A model generated the notes under the pieces. The model was not told the origin of the DNA, did no database searches, and saw nothing but the letters and a program-made list of their open reading frames with translations. From Bacteroidota bacterium (lineage in GTDB: Bacteria > Bacteroidota > Bacteroidia > Bacteroidales > JAGONC01), in NCBI GenBank assembly GCA_026391695.1, contig JAPLDP010000037.1, forward strand, positions 62,001 to 126,000: a stretch of 64,000 nucleotides of DNA, read 5' to 3'. This document shows, one piece after another, positions 45,416 through 54,610 of this stretch. Made by a program: the position numbers and the translations under genes. How positions within the stretch are numbered: the stretch's first letter is position 1; the number at the start of each line of letters is the position of its first letter.

Positions 45416-48400
45416 CTATTGCAATATAATCCTTTGCACTGTTGATGTTTGTTCTCCATCAGCTTTGAAGAAATACATTCCCTCAGGAAGAAATGATAGA
45501 TCCAGCATTCCGGAATAGTTCTTTTTGCTTTCAACTTTATCAGACTGTAATACCAGCTTACCATTTAAATCAAGAACCTGGTATCTGAAGTTTTCATTTC
45601 TGTCAGAGGACATTTCATAAAAAACCACACCTGGAGAGGGATTGGGATATACATTGAGCGATATGCCCGAATTATCCCGGTTCTGCTCGAAAGTTATGTT
45701 AATAGTTTTCTCGTTCACACAACCATTATTTCCTGTGACATAAAGCTTTATTTTCTGCAATCCCACTCCGATTCCTGTAGAATCTACGAAGAGACTTGAA
45801 GCTGTTTGTTCATAAGGCAACCATAGATAGTTTGCAATATCTTCTCCATATGCATCCAGGACAATGTTTTGATTTACATCCAGAATTGTATCAGGAATAC
45901 TGTTAATCGCAGGAAGTGCCATAAAGTCTAACACCATTTCATCAGAAACGATCGTTTCAGCATAGGCATTAATGGCTTCAAGTTTCAGGAGGACATAACC
46001 TTGTTTGACATCATCAACGCCAGGAATATATAGAGTGCTAAGTGCTTTATCATCAATAAAATATCCATTTCCGTATGTTGTCCAGAGAAGAGATGTATAG
46101 TTATTTGCGTAACCAGATAATTCATAGTTTCTGTCGGCACATATCGTAGCATCTTTACCCGCAAATGCGCTGATACTATCATTATCTGGGAGGTAAAGAT
46201 CATCAATCCAGGCACCGTCCATTCCTGATGTACCTTCTTCATCTTTTATATACTTCCACTCAAGTGTATGCATTCCCTGAGGAACGGGATAGGTATATTC
46301 TGACCACTCTATTTCACCGCTGTATTCAGCAATGATGATACCGTCGACCAGAAGCTGCAGTTTATCTTTATTTAGCTCACACGATACTTTAGCCCAGAAT
46401 CCGACATAGTCGTCATCCAACGCGTTATAGTCATAAAGTATGGACGAGTATTCATTATCGGTGACAATTCCGGAGTGAGCTGAGAAACGCCCGCTTTGAG
46501 CATAGGTTTCATCAATTTCCCAACCGGATGTACCGGCGAAATCCCACAACTCCCTGATTAAACCAGAGTTTTCAAAAGTTTCATCAGGCACTGAATTAAC
46601 AGTAAATTCCCAAATATTGCCTTCTGCCAAGCCATTTGCATTAACCGCATCCACCTTCCAGTAGTACACTTGTTCATATGACAAGGGGTTATTCAGAGTG
46701 ATAATCGTATCACTTACTATCTGACCATTGATCAAATTAGATGGGGGATTATCCGTACCAAAATATACAATATAATAAGCGGGTCGTGCCCCAAACCCCT
46801 TTTCCCAATTTAGTTTAGTATATGGGGATACCATCTTGCTGTGGTTCTCAGGAAAAGGATTAACGGCAACTGTCGGGTATTTGATAACCGGAATCCGACT
46901 GATAAAAGGGATATGATTAAATGAAGTCACAGCGATTGTAATGCTGTCGGACTGAATAGTTTTATTAAAAAGAATGGTGGCTGAGCCATCAGAAATATAT
47001 CCTGAACCGATGATTTCACCTTGTGAAGTAAAGGTAGCCAAACCATTATTTACATTCGCAATAATTGTAATCTGTTCACAGTCGAAGGCAATTGCAGCGG
47101 GATGCTGAACATCCATAACCGATGGATTATCAGTTCTGATCTGTAATGAAGGATCACCAAAAACGACCCATGTGTCAGTTGCTTTGTACCCGGCCTGATA
47201 ATATTTATCATTCATAGCCATGCATCCACTTGCTGTTAAGCCACCAAAGGTGAATTTCATATTAGCGGGTACATTTGAAGTAAGGATGTCAATCATTTCA
47301 TCCTGCGCAGCCATTGGTGGATACCAGCTCTGCGTAGACGTCGACATAAATGCAGCCACAGCGCCTGTCGGGTTACCATTTTTTGACGCTCTCAACCATA
47401 TTTCAGCCATACAAGTACCATTGACAAAATTACCTGCAAGGCATCCGACCGAAATGATGAACGGGTATTTACCATTGTTGTTAAGAGTATTTATATGGTC
47501 GTTATTAAAATTTGATGTCGACCAGTTGGATGTGCTGCTAATGCCGGTATACAATAGCAGACCGGCACCATTATTAATTCTGTCAGCCACCATTTCCCAT
47601 GTCGGATTGCCATTCTGGTCGTTATTTCCCTGGGAACCATCGAATAATTCAAAATTTGAAGTATAGGTAAAGTTGATCAGATCATTTTGCATATTTCTCA
47701 CATGCTGGTAGTCACGTTCATTATCATCACCGGGACCCAGTGAAGAAGCGATTCCAACAGAGTTTTTCAACCATTCTCCTGAAGAGTAAGGATATCTCTC
47801 ATAGTTGATTGTTTTTTGAACCTGGACTCTGAGTTGATCTGAGTTCTCAGCAGAAAAGCGGCCAACAAACAAATCCGGATAATGGTCTTGTCCTGCAACA
47901 AAAGCATAGCTGATATCCGAAGCACCCGATTCAGACATATATGGAGGCACCTGCTGGGCATCACCTACAATGAGAAGGTATGTCAGTCCATTATTATTAT
48001 AATAATTCTCAACATACGTTTTGATGGCATTTGCATCTCCAATGGTAGCCACGTCAACCATTTCAGTTGGGATTCCTATAGTTTTTTTCCATTCAATAAA
48101 TGGTGCCATTGTTTGCATAAAGGGACCATAAGAAATGATGAGCATCATTCCATTTTCTGATACAAATTCATAACGCTTATCAGTGGCATTGCCGGAATTT
48201 AGGAAATGGTGATTATATAACGCCAGGAATTCAGGTTGAATAGCTGTTAATGCGCTGGTTCTTAATAATGGATTTTTCCCTTCCCTGCCAGTAGAAGTTA
48301 TCTGAACCGTTATTTCATCATAGACCCTTAATATTTTCGTGACCGGATTATACTGAAAAGGATATACAATCACGGTTTGGCCACGGAAATCCCTCATAAT

Positions 48401-48919
48401 GAAGGGATCGCTAATTTCGGCCAGGTTACCCGGAAAGAAGGCATCCGTAGTATAGACGTCACTATATTCAAACTGTACCCCAGACGGATTTAAATTTCTT
48501 GAAAGGTCTCCTTTTGACGGGATTATATCTATATTAATGTAATCAGTATAATGAGAAGAGAGAATGCTCACAGCCATTTCATCCTTATCGGGGATAATGA
48601 CGGAGGAAGTTAGTTTTACGAGATCAGGGCAGCCAGACAGTAAAAGCGGTGTGGAATTTTCAAGACGGACATAGGAAGCATTTCCTCTCTGCGACATGGC
48701 ATCATTCAATATAAAGCCATCAATTGTAAAACTGATGGTGGAGGTAGTGATATCAGAAGTCAATAAATTGATCCTGGCCGGAGTAGCTTCAGGTGAATTG
48801 ATCACTGTCCAATTAGAACCTGAAATAACTGTAGAGTATAATAAAACTGCCCAGAGGATTTTAATTCGAAGAAAAGCGCGGAGTATTTTTGCAGTGGAAA
48901 TCATAACTTTAAATGTCAT
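45416..48919 (-). CDS. gingipain-type C25 peptidase homologue lacking the canonical catalytic His, T9SS cargo
   Basis: 1167 residues. Signal peptide, C25 propeptide-like N-terminal domain (~40-220), C25 core (~225-590), an Ig-like/fibronectin region (~690-760), a MAM/jelly-roll-like module (~775-900), a further beta domain and a T9SS sorting domain (NVYPNPSPGVVFYEM, VLDLNGKLVLQ, PEGMYFFKADG). The catalytic Cys is present at C493 in SVGCLAGNF. The catalytic His motif, normally GHGS before a Trp, reads TGISSTSNW, with Ile (ATT, 47540-47542) where His is expected. The surrounding sequence aligns well, so this is a substitution and not a frameshift. It may be an inactive or structural relative. 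ATG at 48919. Upstream lie two perfect inverted repeats. Confidence 0.88.
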   Translation of the reverse strand: MTFKVMISTAKILRAFLRIKILWAVLLYSTVISGSNWTVINSPEATPARINLLTSDITTSTISFTIDGFILNDAMSQRGNASYVRLENSTPLLLSGCPDLVKLTSSVIIPDKDEMAVSILSSHYTDYINIDIIPSKGDLSRNLNPSGVQFEYSDVYTTDAFFPGNLAEISDPFIMRDFRGQTVIVYPFQYNPVTKILRVYDEITVQITSTGREGKNPLLRTSALTAIQPEFLALYNHHFLNSGNATDKRYEFVSENGMMLIISYGPFMQTMAPFIEWKKTIGIPTEMVDVATIGDANAIKTYVENYYNNNGLTYLLIVGDAQQVPPYMSESGASDISYAFVAGQDHYPDLFVGRFSAENSDQLRVQVQKTINYERYPYSSGEWLKNSVGIASSLGPGDDNERDYQHVRNMQNDLINFTYTSNFELFDGSQGNNDQNGNPTWEMVADRINNGAGLLLYTGISSTSNWSTSNFNNDHINTLNNNGKYPFIISVGCLAGNFVNGTCMAEIWLRASKNGNPTGAVAAFMSTSTQSWYPPMAAQDEMIDILTSNVPANMKFTFGGLTASGCMAMNDKYYQAGYKATDTWVVFGDPSLQIRTDNPSVMDVQHPAAIAFDCEQITIIANVNNGLATFTSQGEIIGSGYISDGSATILFNKTIQSDSITIAVTSFNHIPFISRIPVIKYPTVAVNPFPENHSKMVSPYTKLNWEKGFGARPAYYIVYFGTDNPPSNLINGQIVSDTIITLNNPLSYEQVYYWKVDAVNANGLAEGNIWEFTVNSVPDETFENSGLIRELWDFAGTSGWEIDETYAQSGRFSAHSGIVTDNEYSSILYDYNALDDDYVGFWAKVSCELNKDKLQLLVDGIIIAEYSGEIEWSEYTYPVPQGMHTLEWKYIKDEEGTSGMDGAWIDDLYLPDNDSISAFAGKDATICADRNYELSGYANNYTSLLWTTYGNGYFIDDKALSTLYIPGVDDVKQGYVLLKLEAINAYAETIVSDEMVLDFMALPAINSIPDTILDVNQNIVLDAYGEDIANYLWLPYEQTASSLFVDSTGIGVGLQKIKLYVTGNNGCVNEKTINITFEQNRDNSGISLNVYPNPSPGVVFYEMSSDRNENFRYQVLDLNGKLVLQSDKVESKKNYSGMLDLSFLPEGMYFFKADGEQTSTVQRIILQ

Positions 48920-49036
48920 GATACCTCTATGCCAAAATACATGCCAGGATTTAGAACATTCTATTTAAATATTGATTGTCAATTTATTAGATTAATTTTT
49001 TTATTTAATTTTAACTGAATTATTACTTAATAAGTC

Positions 49037-49067
49037 ATTATATTTAATGATTATCATTAAATATAAT
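49037..49067. promoter_or_regulatory. perfect 14-bp inverted repeat upstream of the C25 gene
   Basis: ATTATATTTAATGA and its exact reverse complement flank a three-base TTA spacer, 118 bases before the C25 start. It could be an operator for a dimeric regulator or a hairpin; the arms are almost all A/T. The rest of 48920-49197 shows no gene. Confidence 0.45.
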
Positions 49068-49069
49068 AC

Positions 49070-49104
49070 AAAATAATAGTACTCTCAACAAGTACTATTA
49101 TTTT
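49070..49104 (-). terminator. 13-bp AT-rich hairpin with U-run (terminator for the gene at 49198-49728)
   Basis: AAAATAATAGTAC and its perfect complement flank TCTCAACAA. On either strand the stem ends in a T-run. On the minus strand it follows the stop of the upstream gene by about 94 bases and would terminate it. It lies two bases from another perfect inverted repeat. Confidence 0.55.
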
Positions 49105-49197
49105 TGTGTCATAAGGTTTATGTGAACAATAAATCGAACGTTTCGTAATGGTCAAAAGACCATGGAAAAGATTCCAGAGATGGAATTAATTCGGTTA

Positions 49198-49728
49198 TTA
49201 AGGTTTATTTGAAGGATTCACTTTAGTCGGTTCGAACATCCATTCTTCGATGCGTTCGGGTGGAGCAAGGATTAGCATACCTGGGGTTGAATACATATTA
49301 CCCGGCATACACAAATCCTCATTGGATTTGTCAGTACCTGCAGTGGGAGTTTTATAGCTTAAGAGCTGAGATGTACCATAAAGTTTACAAGGTGTGCCCT
49401 GAGGTGTATTGCAGGTTGTCTTCAACACATAACTTTTAGTATTCCAATTAAGGGAAATAAAATCTCCTGTCTGAACCTCTCCACGACCAATTGGTAGTGA
49501 AACGACTCCATTCTGATCAGTCAGCGGATTATGAAGCTCACAATATACAATCTCACCATTCACTCCGGTTTCTATTATCGTAATTTTAATAGTAACAGTC
49601 TGATTGGGAATAATCTTACCATCTTTATCTTTTATTGTCGACTGTAAAGATATCTCAACAGGCAACTGACTATATAAATAAGCAACTGAAAAAAGAAGCA
49701 GTGTAAAAGTAAGTATCGCTTTTCTCAT
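49198..49728 (-). CDS. secreted protein with tail-fibre-like N-terminal domain
   Basis: 176 residues from the ATG at 49728 (a GTG ten codons upstream is less likely). Signal peptide MRKAILTFTLLLFSVAYLYSQ. The body has the pattern found at the N-terminus of many long exported Bacteroidota adhesin- or tail-like proteins: VTIKITIIETGVNGEIVYCE, then GVVSLPIGRGE, then ISLNWNTKSYVLK, then GTSQLLSYK. Those proteins continue with long C-terminal regions; here the protein stops soon after, with a proline-rich end. It may be a truncated or minimal version. Function unknown. Confidence 0.65.
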   Translation of the reverse strand: MRKAILTFTLLLFSVAYLYSQLPVEISLQSTIKDKDGKIIPNQTVTIKITIIETGVNGEIVYCELHNPLTDQNGVVSLPIGRGEVQTGDFISLNWNTKSYVLKTTCNTPQGTPCKLYGTSQLLSYKTPTAGTDKSNEDLCMPGNMYSTPGMLILAPPERIEEWMFEPTKVNPSNKP

Positions 49729-49948
49729 TTTCTGATTGTTATTTTGGTTAGTTTTCACTTTGATTAAATAATTATGGCGTCTTCTTCAGGCAACTATTAT
49801 ACCATTTAATTAAAAAATGTATTTCTCTTCTAATATATTGAATATATGATAGTTAGCTATCAAAATTCGACAAACTTCTGATAGCACCATTGCAATAACC
49901 ATTATATTACATGGTTTTTGTGAATAATCATGGAAAAAATCAAGGTAG

Positions 49949-51529
49949 CTATGATTGCTTACGGACAGGTTTTCTGATATCAAGTTTTCGCATCCTTGAC
50001 CGCAATGTTTCGGGGTGCATATCCAGTATCCTTGCTGCTCCATCCTGGCCTTCAATTTTCCAGTATGTTTCTTCAAGGACATCTGTGATATAATTTTTCT
50101 CAAGTTCCTCAAGCGTGGGACGCCGGGTATCCTCATTCTTACCTGATTCAGCAGTATCAAGTTTATCGGAGAGAACAAGGGTATTGCTTCTTGAGGTAAT
50201 CATGGCCCGTTCAATGATATTCTCAAGTTCCCTGATATTTCCGGGCCATGCATAATTCATGAGAGCCCTCATAGTTCTCTGTGGTATGCGATCAATGGAC
50301 TTTCCTACTTTTTTATTGAACCGGTTGATGAAATGATTGACCAGCAGGGGAATGTCATCTTTTCGCTCACGTAATGGTGGGACTGTGATGGGATAAACAT
50401 TGAGACGGAAGTAAAGATCTTCCCTGAAGCGACCTTCCTTTACCTCATTCAGGAGTGTTCTGTTAGTGGCAGCGATAATCCTGACATCGACTTTATGTGT
50501 ATGGGGGCTGCCAAGCCGTTCAAATTCGCCATTTTGAATGACACGTAATAGTTTAACCTGCAATTCCAGTGGTAATTCACCAATTTCGTCAAGAAAAATA
50601 GTGCCTTTATCGGCCAGTTCAAAGCGGCCCATCTGTGATTTGACAGCACCTGTAAAAGCGCCCTTTTCGTATCCGAACAACTCGCTTTCGATAAGGTTAG
50701 CCGGCAACGCTGCGCAACTTAATTTCAAAAGAGGCCGGTCTTTCCGCGGGCTTTCATGGTGAATAGCCCGGGCGAAAAGCTCTTTCCCCACTCCTGTTTC
50801 TCCTTCAATAAGCACTGATGTATCGGTGGGGGCAACCCTTTCAACTTTCGACAGAGCATGGCGTAATGTATCACTCACGCCAATAATTTCCTCAAAATTA
50901 TGTTCCAGCATGATTTCTTCGCGCAGCACGATATTTTCTGCTTCAACCTGCTCTTTTAATAGCCGGACATCGGATAATGCTTTACTTAATTCAATTTCTT
51001 TCTCCTGGAGATTATCCACTGCCAGCCTTAATTCATTATTCAGGTCTTCAAGTTTTTTATTGACATCTGTGAGCTGACTGGTTCTCTCTCTCACCTGATG
51101 TTCAAGCCACTGATTGACTTCTTTAAGCTTTTTCCGGTTCGATCTGATCTCCAGTTGGGTTTTTACGCGGGCAAGAAGCTCACGGATATCAAAAGGTTTG
51201 GTCACATAATCCTGGGCACCCAATTCAAAACCTTCGAGAATACTTTCTTTTTCGACCTTGGCAGTGAGAAAGATAATGGGGACGTCATCATACTGCTGAA
51301 CTTTCCGGATTTTTTCACAAACCTCAAATCCGGACATTCCAGGCATCATGACATCAAGAAGAATAAGATCAAATTCTTTTTTTTCAATCCAGGTAAGGGC
51401 TTTTTCACCGTCTAAAGCAAATTCAACTTTATATTCATTTTGTTTGAGAGTACTGCCTAATAATTGAAGATTCTTGGGGGTATCATCAACAATCAGGATT
51501 GTAAAATCATGGCCATCATGTATTTCCAT
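49949..51529 (-). CDS. sigma-54-dependent response regulator (NtrC family)
   Basis: 526 residues from the ATG at 51529; the frame also opens at a TTG three codons earlier. Receiver domain with phosphoacceptor D59 (ILLDVMMPGMSG). A coiled-coil linker (~125-205). AAA+ sigma-54 activator domain with Walker A GETGVGKE (242-249), the sigma-54 contact loop GAFTGA (290-295), and an arginine finger region (RFREDLYFRLNVYP). Fis-type HTH at the C-terminus (GAARILDMHPETLRSRMRKL). Activates sigma-54 promoters when phosphorylated. No partner kinase is adjacent. The 220 bases before 49949 hold no gene that I can support. Confidence 0.94.
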   Translation of the reverse strand: MEIHDGHDFTILIVDDTPKNLQLLGSTLKQNEYKVEFALDGEKALTWIEKKEFDLILLDVMMPGMSGFEVCEKIRKVQQYDDVPIIFLTAKVEKESILEGFELGAQDYVTKPFDIRELLARVKTQLEIRSNRKKLKEVNQWLEHQVRERTSQLTDVNKKLEDLNNELRLAVDNLQEKEIELSKALSDVRLLKEQVEAENIVLREEIMLEHNFEEIIGVSDTLRHALSKVERVAPTDTSVLIEGETGVGKELFARAIHHESPRKDRPLLKLSCAALPANLIESELFGYEKGAFTGAVKSQMGRFELADKGTIFLDEIGELPLELQVKLLRVIQNGEFERLGSPHTHKVDVRIIAATNRTLLNEVKEGRFREDLYFRLNVYPITVPPLRERKDDIPLLVNHFINRFNKKVGKSIDRIPQRTMRALMNYAWPGNIRELENIIERAMITSRSNTLVLSDKLDTAESGKNEDTRRPTLEELEKNYITDVLEETYWKIEGQDGAARILDMHPETLRSRMRKLDIRKPVRKQS

Positions 51530-51760
51530 ATAATACAAAAGGATTGGTGAACACTTGTAAAATAGGGTAAAAACACTTTCGGGTTACGTTGGGGTCGTTA
51601 ATATATGTTAATTAAATACTGTATTTCACATTTTTAAATCATTTAATTCATTTGCTTTACCATATTACGGTATAAAATTATAAAAAATATAATTCATTGA
51701 TCAACATTTTTTTCTGTGTTAAATTTCGAAGTCATTCTCAAGCAGGTCTCATTAAATTAC

Positions 51761-51768
51761 TATTTTTG
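51761..51768 (+). promoter_or_regulatory. -7 promoter box of the cysteine synthase gene
   Basis: TATTTTTG followed by CC, an exact TAnnTTTG match 94 bases before the ATG at 51862. It would give a leader of about 85 bases. The rest of 51539-51760 is AT-rich without a recognisable gene. Confidence 0.45.
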
Positions 51769-51807
51769 CCTGGCAGGTCTATATATCTGTTCGACGGCCC
51801 AACATGT

Positions 51808-51832
51808 GTTAAGAATCTTAACCGGGCTTAAC
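51808..51832 (+). promoter_or_regulatory. mutually exclusive hairpins in the cysteine synthase leader
   Basis: GTTAAG (51808-51813) can pair with CTTAAC at 51817-51822 or with a second CTTAAC at 51827-51832, giving a tight or a wide loop. It lies in the short leader between the -7 box and the start codon. I cannot assign a ligand or protein. Confidence 0.3.
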
Positions 51833-51861
51833 AATGAATTTATCATCCATATCCGGTTACT

Positions 51862-53010
51862 ATGAATTATAAACAGGCAAAAAACATAAAGGGACTTGCC
51901 AGCCTGATAGGCAACACACCTTTATTGGCAATAGAATTCAAATATAAAGGGGAAGACCGTATTATTTATGCAAAGGCTGAGAATCATAACATGACCGGAA
52001 GCATAAAAGACCGGATGGCATTTTATATTTTACAGCAGGCCTATAATAAAGGTTTGTTGCAACCGGGTGACCGCATTATCGAAGCCACCAGCGGTAACAC
52101 AGGGATATCTTTCAGTGCCATTGGCCGGGCTCTTGGCCATCCTGTGACCATATTCATGCCAGATTGGATGAGTAAGGAACGGATAAACCTCATTCGCAGT
52201 TTCGGTGCACAGATTAACCTGGTAAGTAAAGCAGAAGGAGGTTTTCTGGGCAGCATAAGCCGTGCAGAAGAATTGGCAGTATCTGAAGGCCATGCTTTTC
52301 TGCCTCAGCAGTTTTCGAATGCAGATAATATTAAAGCTCATTACATGACGACCGGGCCGGAAATCTGGTGGCAGATAAGGTACCGCAACATCATCCCTGA
52401 TGCCTTTATCGCAGGTGTCGGAACAGGTGGAACTATTATGGGTGCAGGACGATACCTGAAAGAAATGAATCCTCAAATCAAGTTACATCCGCTTGAGCCT
52501 GCAAGCTCCCCAACACTATCAACAGGTCACAAGGTTGGAAAGCACCGTATTCAGGGAATATCCGATGAATTTATTCCCGCTATTGTCAACCTGAAAGAAC
52601 TGGATGAGGTCGTGGCAGTCGACGATGGAGATAGTATCATCATGGCACAAAAGTTAGCGGTTATGGGACTTGGTGTCGGCATTTCATCCGGAGCCAATTT
52701 CATAGGAGCATTAAAAATACAGAATGAGTTAGGGAAAAATGCCGTCGTAGTGACCGTATTTGCTGACGATAATAAAAAGTACCTAAGCACAGACCTCTTC
52801 ATGGATGAACCCATCAAAGACAATTTGCTTTCACCACATGTTCAACTCCTGGGGTTCAGATCATTCAAAAGGATCTGTTATACATGTTGTGATCCAATCG
52901 ACTGCATTGAAGCCAATTTTCCGGATCCCGAATTCAAATATCCCCTTCCCTATTGTCCGAGAAGAGCATCGTCAAATGAAGAAGTAAAGAAATCAGAAAG
53001 GATGGATTAG
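51862..53010 (+). CDS. cysteine synthase family protein with Cys-rich C-terminal tail
   Basis: 382 residues. Fold-type II PLP enzyme of the O-acetylserine sulfhydrylase family: PLP-lysine motif [10 protein letters not shown], phosphate/substrate loop [10 protein letters not shown], glycine loop [11 protein letters not shown]. It probably makes cysteine from O-acetylserine and sulfide; cystathionine beta-synthase-like or related activities cannot be excluded. After the catalytic domain comes a ~50-residue tail with cysteines C339, C342, C343, C348 and C365 ([10 protein letters not shown] and PYCPRR), which is not part of classical CysK and could bind metal. No cysE is adjacent. The next 53 bases lead into the border repeat of the accessory island. 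Confidence 0.85.
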   Translation: MNYKQAKNIKGLASLIGNTPLLAIEFKYKGEDRIIYAKAENHNMTGSIKDRMAFYILQQAYNKGLLQPGDRIIEATSGNTGISFSAIGRALGHPVTIFMPDWMSKERINLIRSFGAQINLVSKAEGGFLGSISRAEELAVSEGHAFLPQQFSNADNIKAHYMTTGPEIWWQIRYRNIIPDAFIAGVGTGGTIMGAGRYLKEMNPQIKLHPLEPASSPTLSTGHKVGKHRIQGISDEFIPAIVNLKELDEVVAVDDGDSIIMAQKLAVMGLGVGISSGANFIGALKIQNELGKNAVVVTVFADDNKKYLSTDLFMDEPIKDNLLSPHVQLLGFRSFKRICYTCCDPIDCIEANFPDPEFKYPLPYCPRRASSNEEVKKSERMD

Positions 53011-53062
53011 TACTTTTTCCCAATGGAGGAACTTTGCGATTCAGCAACTTAATTTCGGTTTA

Positions 53063-53078
53063 TGAACCGGGAGGGAGT
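53063..53078. repeat. direct-repeat copy of the tRNA-Arg 3' end (putative att site, left border)
   Basis: TGAACCGGGAGGGAGT matches 15 of 16 bases of the tRNA-Arg 3' end at 57434-57449 (TGAACCTGGAGGGAGT) in the same orientation. A 16-mer with one mismatch is not expected by chance in ~4 kb. It fits attL/attR of an element that integrated at the tRNA 3' end. No integrase lies between the copies. Confidence 0.6.
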
Positions 53079-53193
53079 ACTCTCCTATTCACCAATATAT
53101 TATTATTCAATTTATTATGATTTATTGTTAATCCAATCCGTGAAGTTTTCGTGAAGTGGTTGCTTTTGTCTTTTTTCTCCGTTAAAATCTGAA

Positions 53194-53201
53194 TATCTTT
53201 G
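53194..53201 (+). promoter_or_regulatory. -7 promoter box of the three-TM protein gene
   Basis: TATCTTTG, exact TAnnTTTG match followed by TG, 23 bases before the ATG at 53224. A TTTG at 53165-53168 is 25 bases upstream, longer than the usual spacing. Confidence 0.5.
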
Positions 53202-53223
53202 TGTTAATTTTATAACATAATAC

Positions 53224-53760
53224 ATGGAATTATCACCTTATCTTCAAAAAAATTGGTCAAAAATTGAGATTGATCATTTAAAATTCATCCTTGAACAGGC
53301 TGAAAAAACACTCAATGCAACTGTGGAAACAGCAAATGGTCATTCAAAAAAATCGGCCTGGATATTCGGACTTTTTTTAAGTATATTAATTGTTGTATTG
53401 GGATCATGGATTACTGGCGAAGTATCTGGTGAATATATGATATCCGGTATTCCATTCATCTGTAATGTAATCCTGATTTTATATTTTTCATTCCGTGCTC
53501 AAAAAATGTATTCAATCAATATACCGGGAACGAGAGCTGAAGGATTATTGACTGATGAATTCTTTGAACCATTTGAAGACCCTGCATTAGCCTATAAAAA
53601 TATGATTCTATCAAAATGTATTGATTATGATGAATCAATTGTTGAAAACAGAATCATTAACAATCGACGCTTACAACGATTAGAGAAAGCAAGTAAGATG
53701 ATTCTCATCATTCCTTGTTCAGTGCTTTTGAGCTTTCTCTTGTATCTACTCCTTTATTAG
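53224..53760 (+). CDS. membrane protein of unknown function (three TM segments)
   Basis: 178 residues. An amphipathic N-terminal helix (IEIDHLKFILEQAEKTL) is followed by two membrane helices (WIFGLFLSILIVVLGSWI ~46-63, and IPFICNVILILYFSF ~77-91). A soluble loop of ~60 residues with acidic stretches follows, and a C-terminal membrane helix (MILIIPCSVLLSFLLYLLLY ~159-178). The layout of helix, paired TMs and short cytoplasmic parts recalls small membrane effectors of immunity loci, but I recognise no family and claim none. It is the only plus-strand gene of the island and overlaps a small minus-strand ORF at its 3' end by 53 bases. Confidence 0.6.
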   Translation: MELSPYLQKNWSKIEIDHLKFILEQAEKTLNATVETANGHSKKSAWIFGLFLSILIVVLGSWITGEVSGEYMISGIPFICNVILILYFSFRAQKMYSINIPGTRAEGLLTDEFFEPFEDPALAYKNMILSKCIDYDESIVENRIINNRRLQRLEKASKMILIIPCSVLLSFLLYLLLY

Positions 53761-53851
53761 CACCAGCTCCCGACCTGTCTTCTTTTTCCTTACGCGGAAG
53801 ATGAACTGGTTTTGGAATTGGTTTTGATGGCTGAGTTTTTTTAATGGCCAT
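53708..53851 (-). CDS. small basic Pro/Lys-rich protein (47 residues)
   Basis: ATG at 53851, TGA at 53708-53710. The protein begins MAIKKTQPSKPIPKPVHLPR and continues with charged residues. It starts 12 bases after the stop of the TPR/zinc-ribbon gene on the same strand, which fits an operon, and its 3' half is antisense to the end of the three-TM gene. The composition is low-complexity, so it could be non-coding; the position and clean start make it plausible. Confidence 0.35.
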   Translation of the reverse strand: MAIKKTQPSKPIPKPVHLPRKEKEDRSGAGANKGVDTRESSKALNKE

Positions 53852-53863
53852 ATTTCATCTGGA

Positions 53864-54586
53864 TTAAGGTTTTAAGTCTTTAATAAGATATTTCTCCATC
53901 AATTTTATACCGCTTTCTAAACCACATTCGGTGAAGGGATTACTTTCAAACGCCTTAGTATAATATTCGATAGCTGGTTCCTGATGTTTTTTAATGGCTT
54001 CGGCTTGTTTTGCTGAACTGGACCATGAACTCATTTGGAGTGGTATCATTTCATAACATCTGGCAATCAGGAATAATGTTATCTGTTGTTTACTAATCTC
54101 TAAGGATAATTTTAAACTTTCAATCGCTTCATTAAATCGATTCAATAAATAATAAATAAATCCTTTTTGATAATAAGATTTAGCCTTAAGTATTTTATTA
54201 GTGAAAGTCATTTCTTTTTCAGGAATTGTTATTTGGATAGTACCGGAAAATGCATTAGATAGGTTAAGGAGCTCAAGGCATTGATTATATGATATATCGA
54301 AGCTTGCTTTTATTGAGTTTATTATACTTTCATATTGCGCCAGTTGTTGTGTTCCTGATGATGGTTTTAACTTTTTCGCATCTTCAATTTCATTTTTTAT
54401 CACTTCAAATTGTGCATAGTGATTATAAGCTGAAAGCAGATACCAATACCCTTGCCTATCATTGACTGATAGGTTGGGATAGTTAAGGCTTAGGTCATTC
54501 GGATTTAATGGTTTTAGATTACCACATTGTTTACAAGTCTTAACCCTCTCATCATTTTCAAAAAAACATGAACAGATCCATTCCAT
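53864..54586 (-). CDS. zinc-ribbon plus TPR-like protein of unknown function
   Basis: 240 residues. The N-terminus has a zinc-ribbon/RanBP2-like motif: W-x-C-x-C then C-x2-C (MEWICSCFFENDERVKTCKQCG). From ~55 on it is alpha-helical with TPR-like units (YQKGFIYYLLNRFNEAIESLKLSLEI, shown in part, ~140-165). Cytosolic, no TM. Such proteins often act as adaptors. The next gene (secreted 134-residue protein) starts 25 bases upstream on the same strand. AT-rich, within the tRNA-bordered island. Confidence 0.6.
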   Translation of the reverse strand: MEWICSCFFENDERVKTCKQCGNLKPLNPNDLSLNYPNLSVNDRQGYWYLLSAYNHYAQFEVIKNEIEDAKKLKPSSGTQQLAQYESIINSIKASFDISYNQCLELLNLSNAFSGTIQITIPEKEMTFTNKILKAKSYYQKGFIYYLLNRFNEAIESLKLSLEISKQQITLFLIARCYEMIPLQMSSWSSSAKQAEAIKKHQEPAIEYYTKAFESNPFTECGLESGIKLMEKYLIKDLKP

Positions 54587-54610
54587 AATTGATAATATTA
54601 AAAGAATAAA

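Noticed and set aside
49810-50178. 122-codon minus-strand frame inside the 3' part of the NtrC-type gene
   Set aside because: Shadow of the real coding frame with no family features.
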